Shown here one piece after another: positions 5,090-5,193 of a stretch of 5,193 bases of DNA (position 1 is its first letter; every line of letters starts with the position of its first letter). Position numbers and translations under genes: made by a program. The stretch lies in NCBI GenBank assembly GCA_002455175.1, contig DKKJ01000111.1:18481-23673 (forward strand). Direction: 5' to 3'. The notes beneath the pieces are model-generated. The model ran no database searches and had not been told where the DNA came from. It saw nothing but the letters and a program-made list of their open reading frames with translations. Source of the DNA: Opitutaceae bacterium UBA6669 (GTDB lineage Bacteria > Verrucomicrobiota > Verrucomicrobiia > Opitutales > Opitutaceae).

Positions 5090-5193
5090 TCACTTCTCAC
5101 GCACCCGCTTCAGGTAAGCGCGAAGCCCAAGCACCGTTTGCGCATGGATCTGACAAATCCGAGATTCGGTCAGGTTGAAAACAGCAGCGATTT
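5090..5193 (-). CDS. fliA: RNA polymerase sigma-28 factor FliA, C-terminal end (partial)
   Basis: Only the last 33 codons and the TGA stop are in the window; the 5' part lies beyond the right edge. The translation IAAVFNLTESRICQIHAQ, continuing through TVLGLRAYLKRVREK, is the region 4.2 helix-turn-helix that reads the -35 element. The NLTESRICQIHAQ part, with L-T-E-S-R-[IV]-C-Q-[IL]-H, is strongly characteristic of FliA/WhiG-type flagellar sigma factors and unlike sigma-70 or sporulation sigmas. FliA directs transcription of late flagellar, motor and chemotaxis genes, which fits its place upstream of motA. The gap to motA (199 nt) suggests motAB has its own promoter. Confidence 0.88.
   Translation of the reverse strand, partial: IAAVFNLTESRICQIHAQTVLGLRAYLKRVREK

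Overview
The window is a flagellar gene cluster, with every convincing gene on the minus strand. Reading from the right edge, the order is fliA (last 33 codons only), motA, motB, a small cysteine-containing gene, flgF, flgG, flgA and the start of flgH. The presence of FlgA, a P-ring assembly factor, and FlgH, an L-ring protein, means a Gram-negative cell with an outer membrane. The gene order fliA-motAB followed by flgF-flgG-flgA-flgH and the moderately GC-rich sequence fit Verrucomicrobiota (Opitutales-like). That placement rests on recollection of gene order, not a search, and is tentative.

Layout on the + coordinate axis: flgH 1-267, interrupted by a stop exactly at the window edge; flgA 280-1011 (or 1032); flgG 1052-1834; flgF 1855-2601; a 351-nt non-coding interval 2602-2952 rich in hairpins; an 85-residue Cys protein 2953-3210 that overlaps motB in an ATGA junction; motB 3207-3998; motA 4027-4890; a 199-nt gap 4891-5089 with a near-perfect 18-nt palindrome; and the fliA 3' end 5090-5193.

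The genes form two functional blocks. MotA and MotB form the inner-membrane, ion-driven stator, and FliA is the sigma-28 factor that usually transcribes late motility genes. FlgF and FlgG build the proximal and distal rod, FlgA helps the P-ring polymerise around that rod, and FlgH forms the L-ring in the outer membrane. Gaps within each block are short (12-40 nt, or an overlap), so each block is probably one operon. The hairpin-rich interval between them probably holds the end of the first unit and the promoter or leader of the second.

The points most worth a second look are the motB-coupled Cys protein, the mutually exclusive hairpins upstream of flgF, the early stop and missing lipobox in FlgH, the pyrimidine-rich TTTCTC(C) directly before three start codons, and the palindrome between fliA and motA. 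I saw no mobile elements, CRISPR arrays, tRNAs or rRNAs, and no clear new defence or metabolic system.
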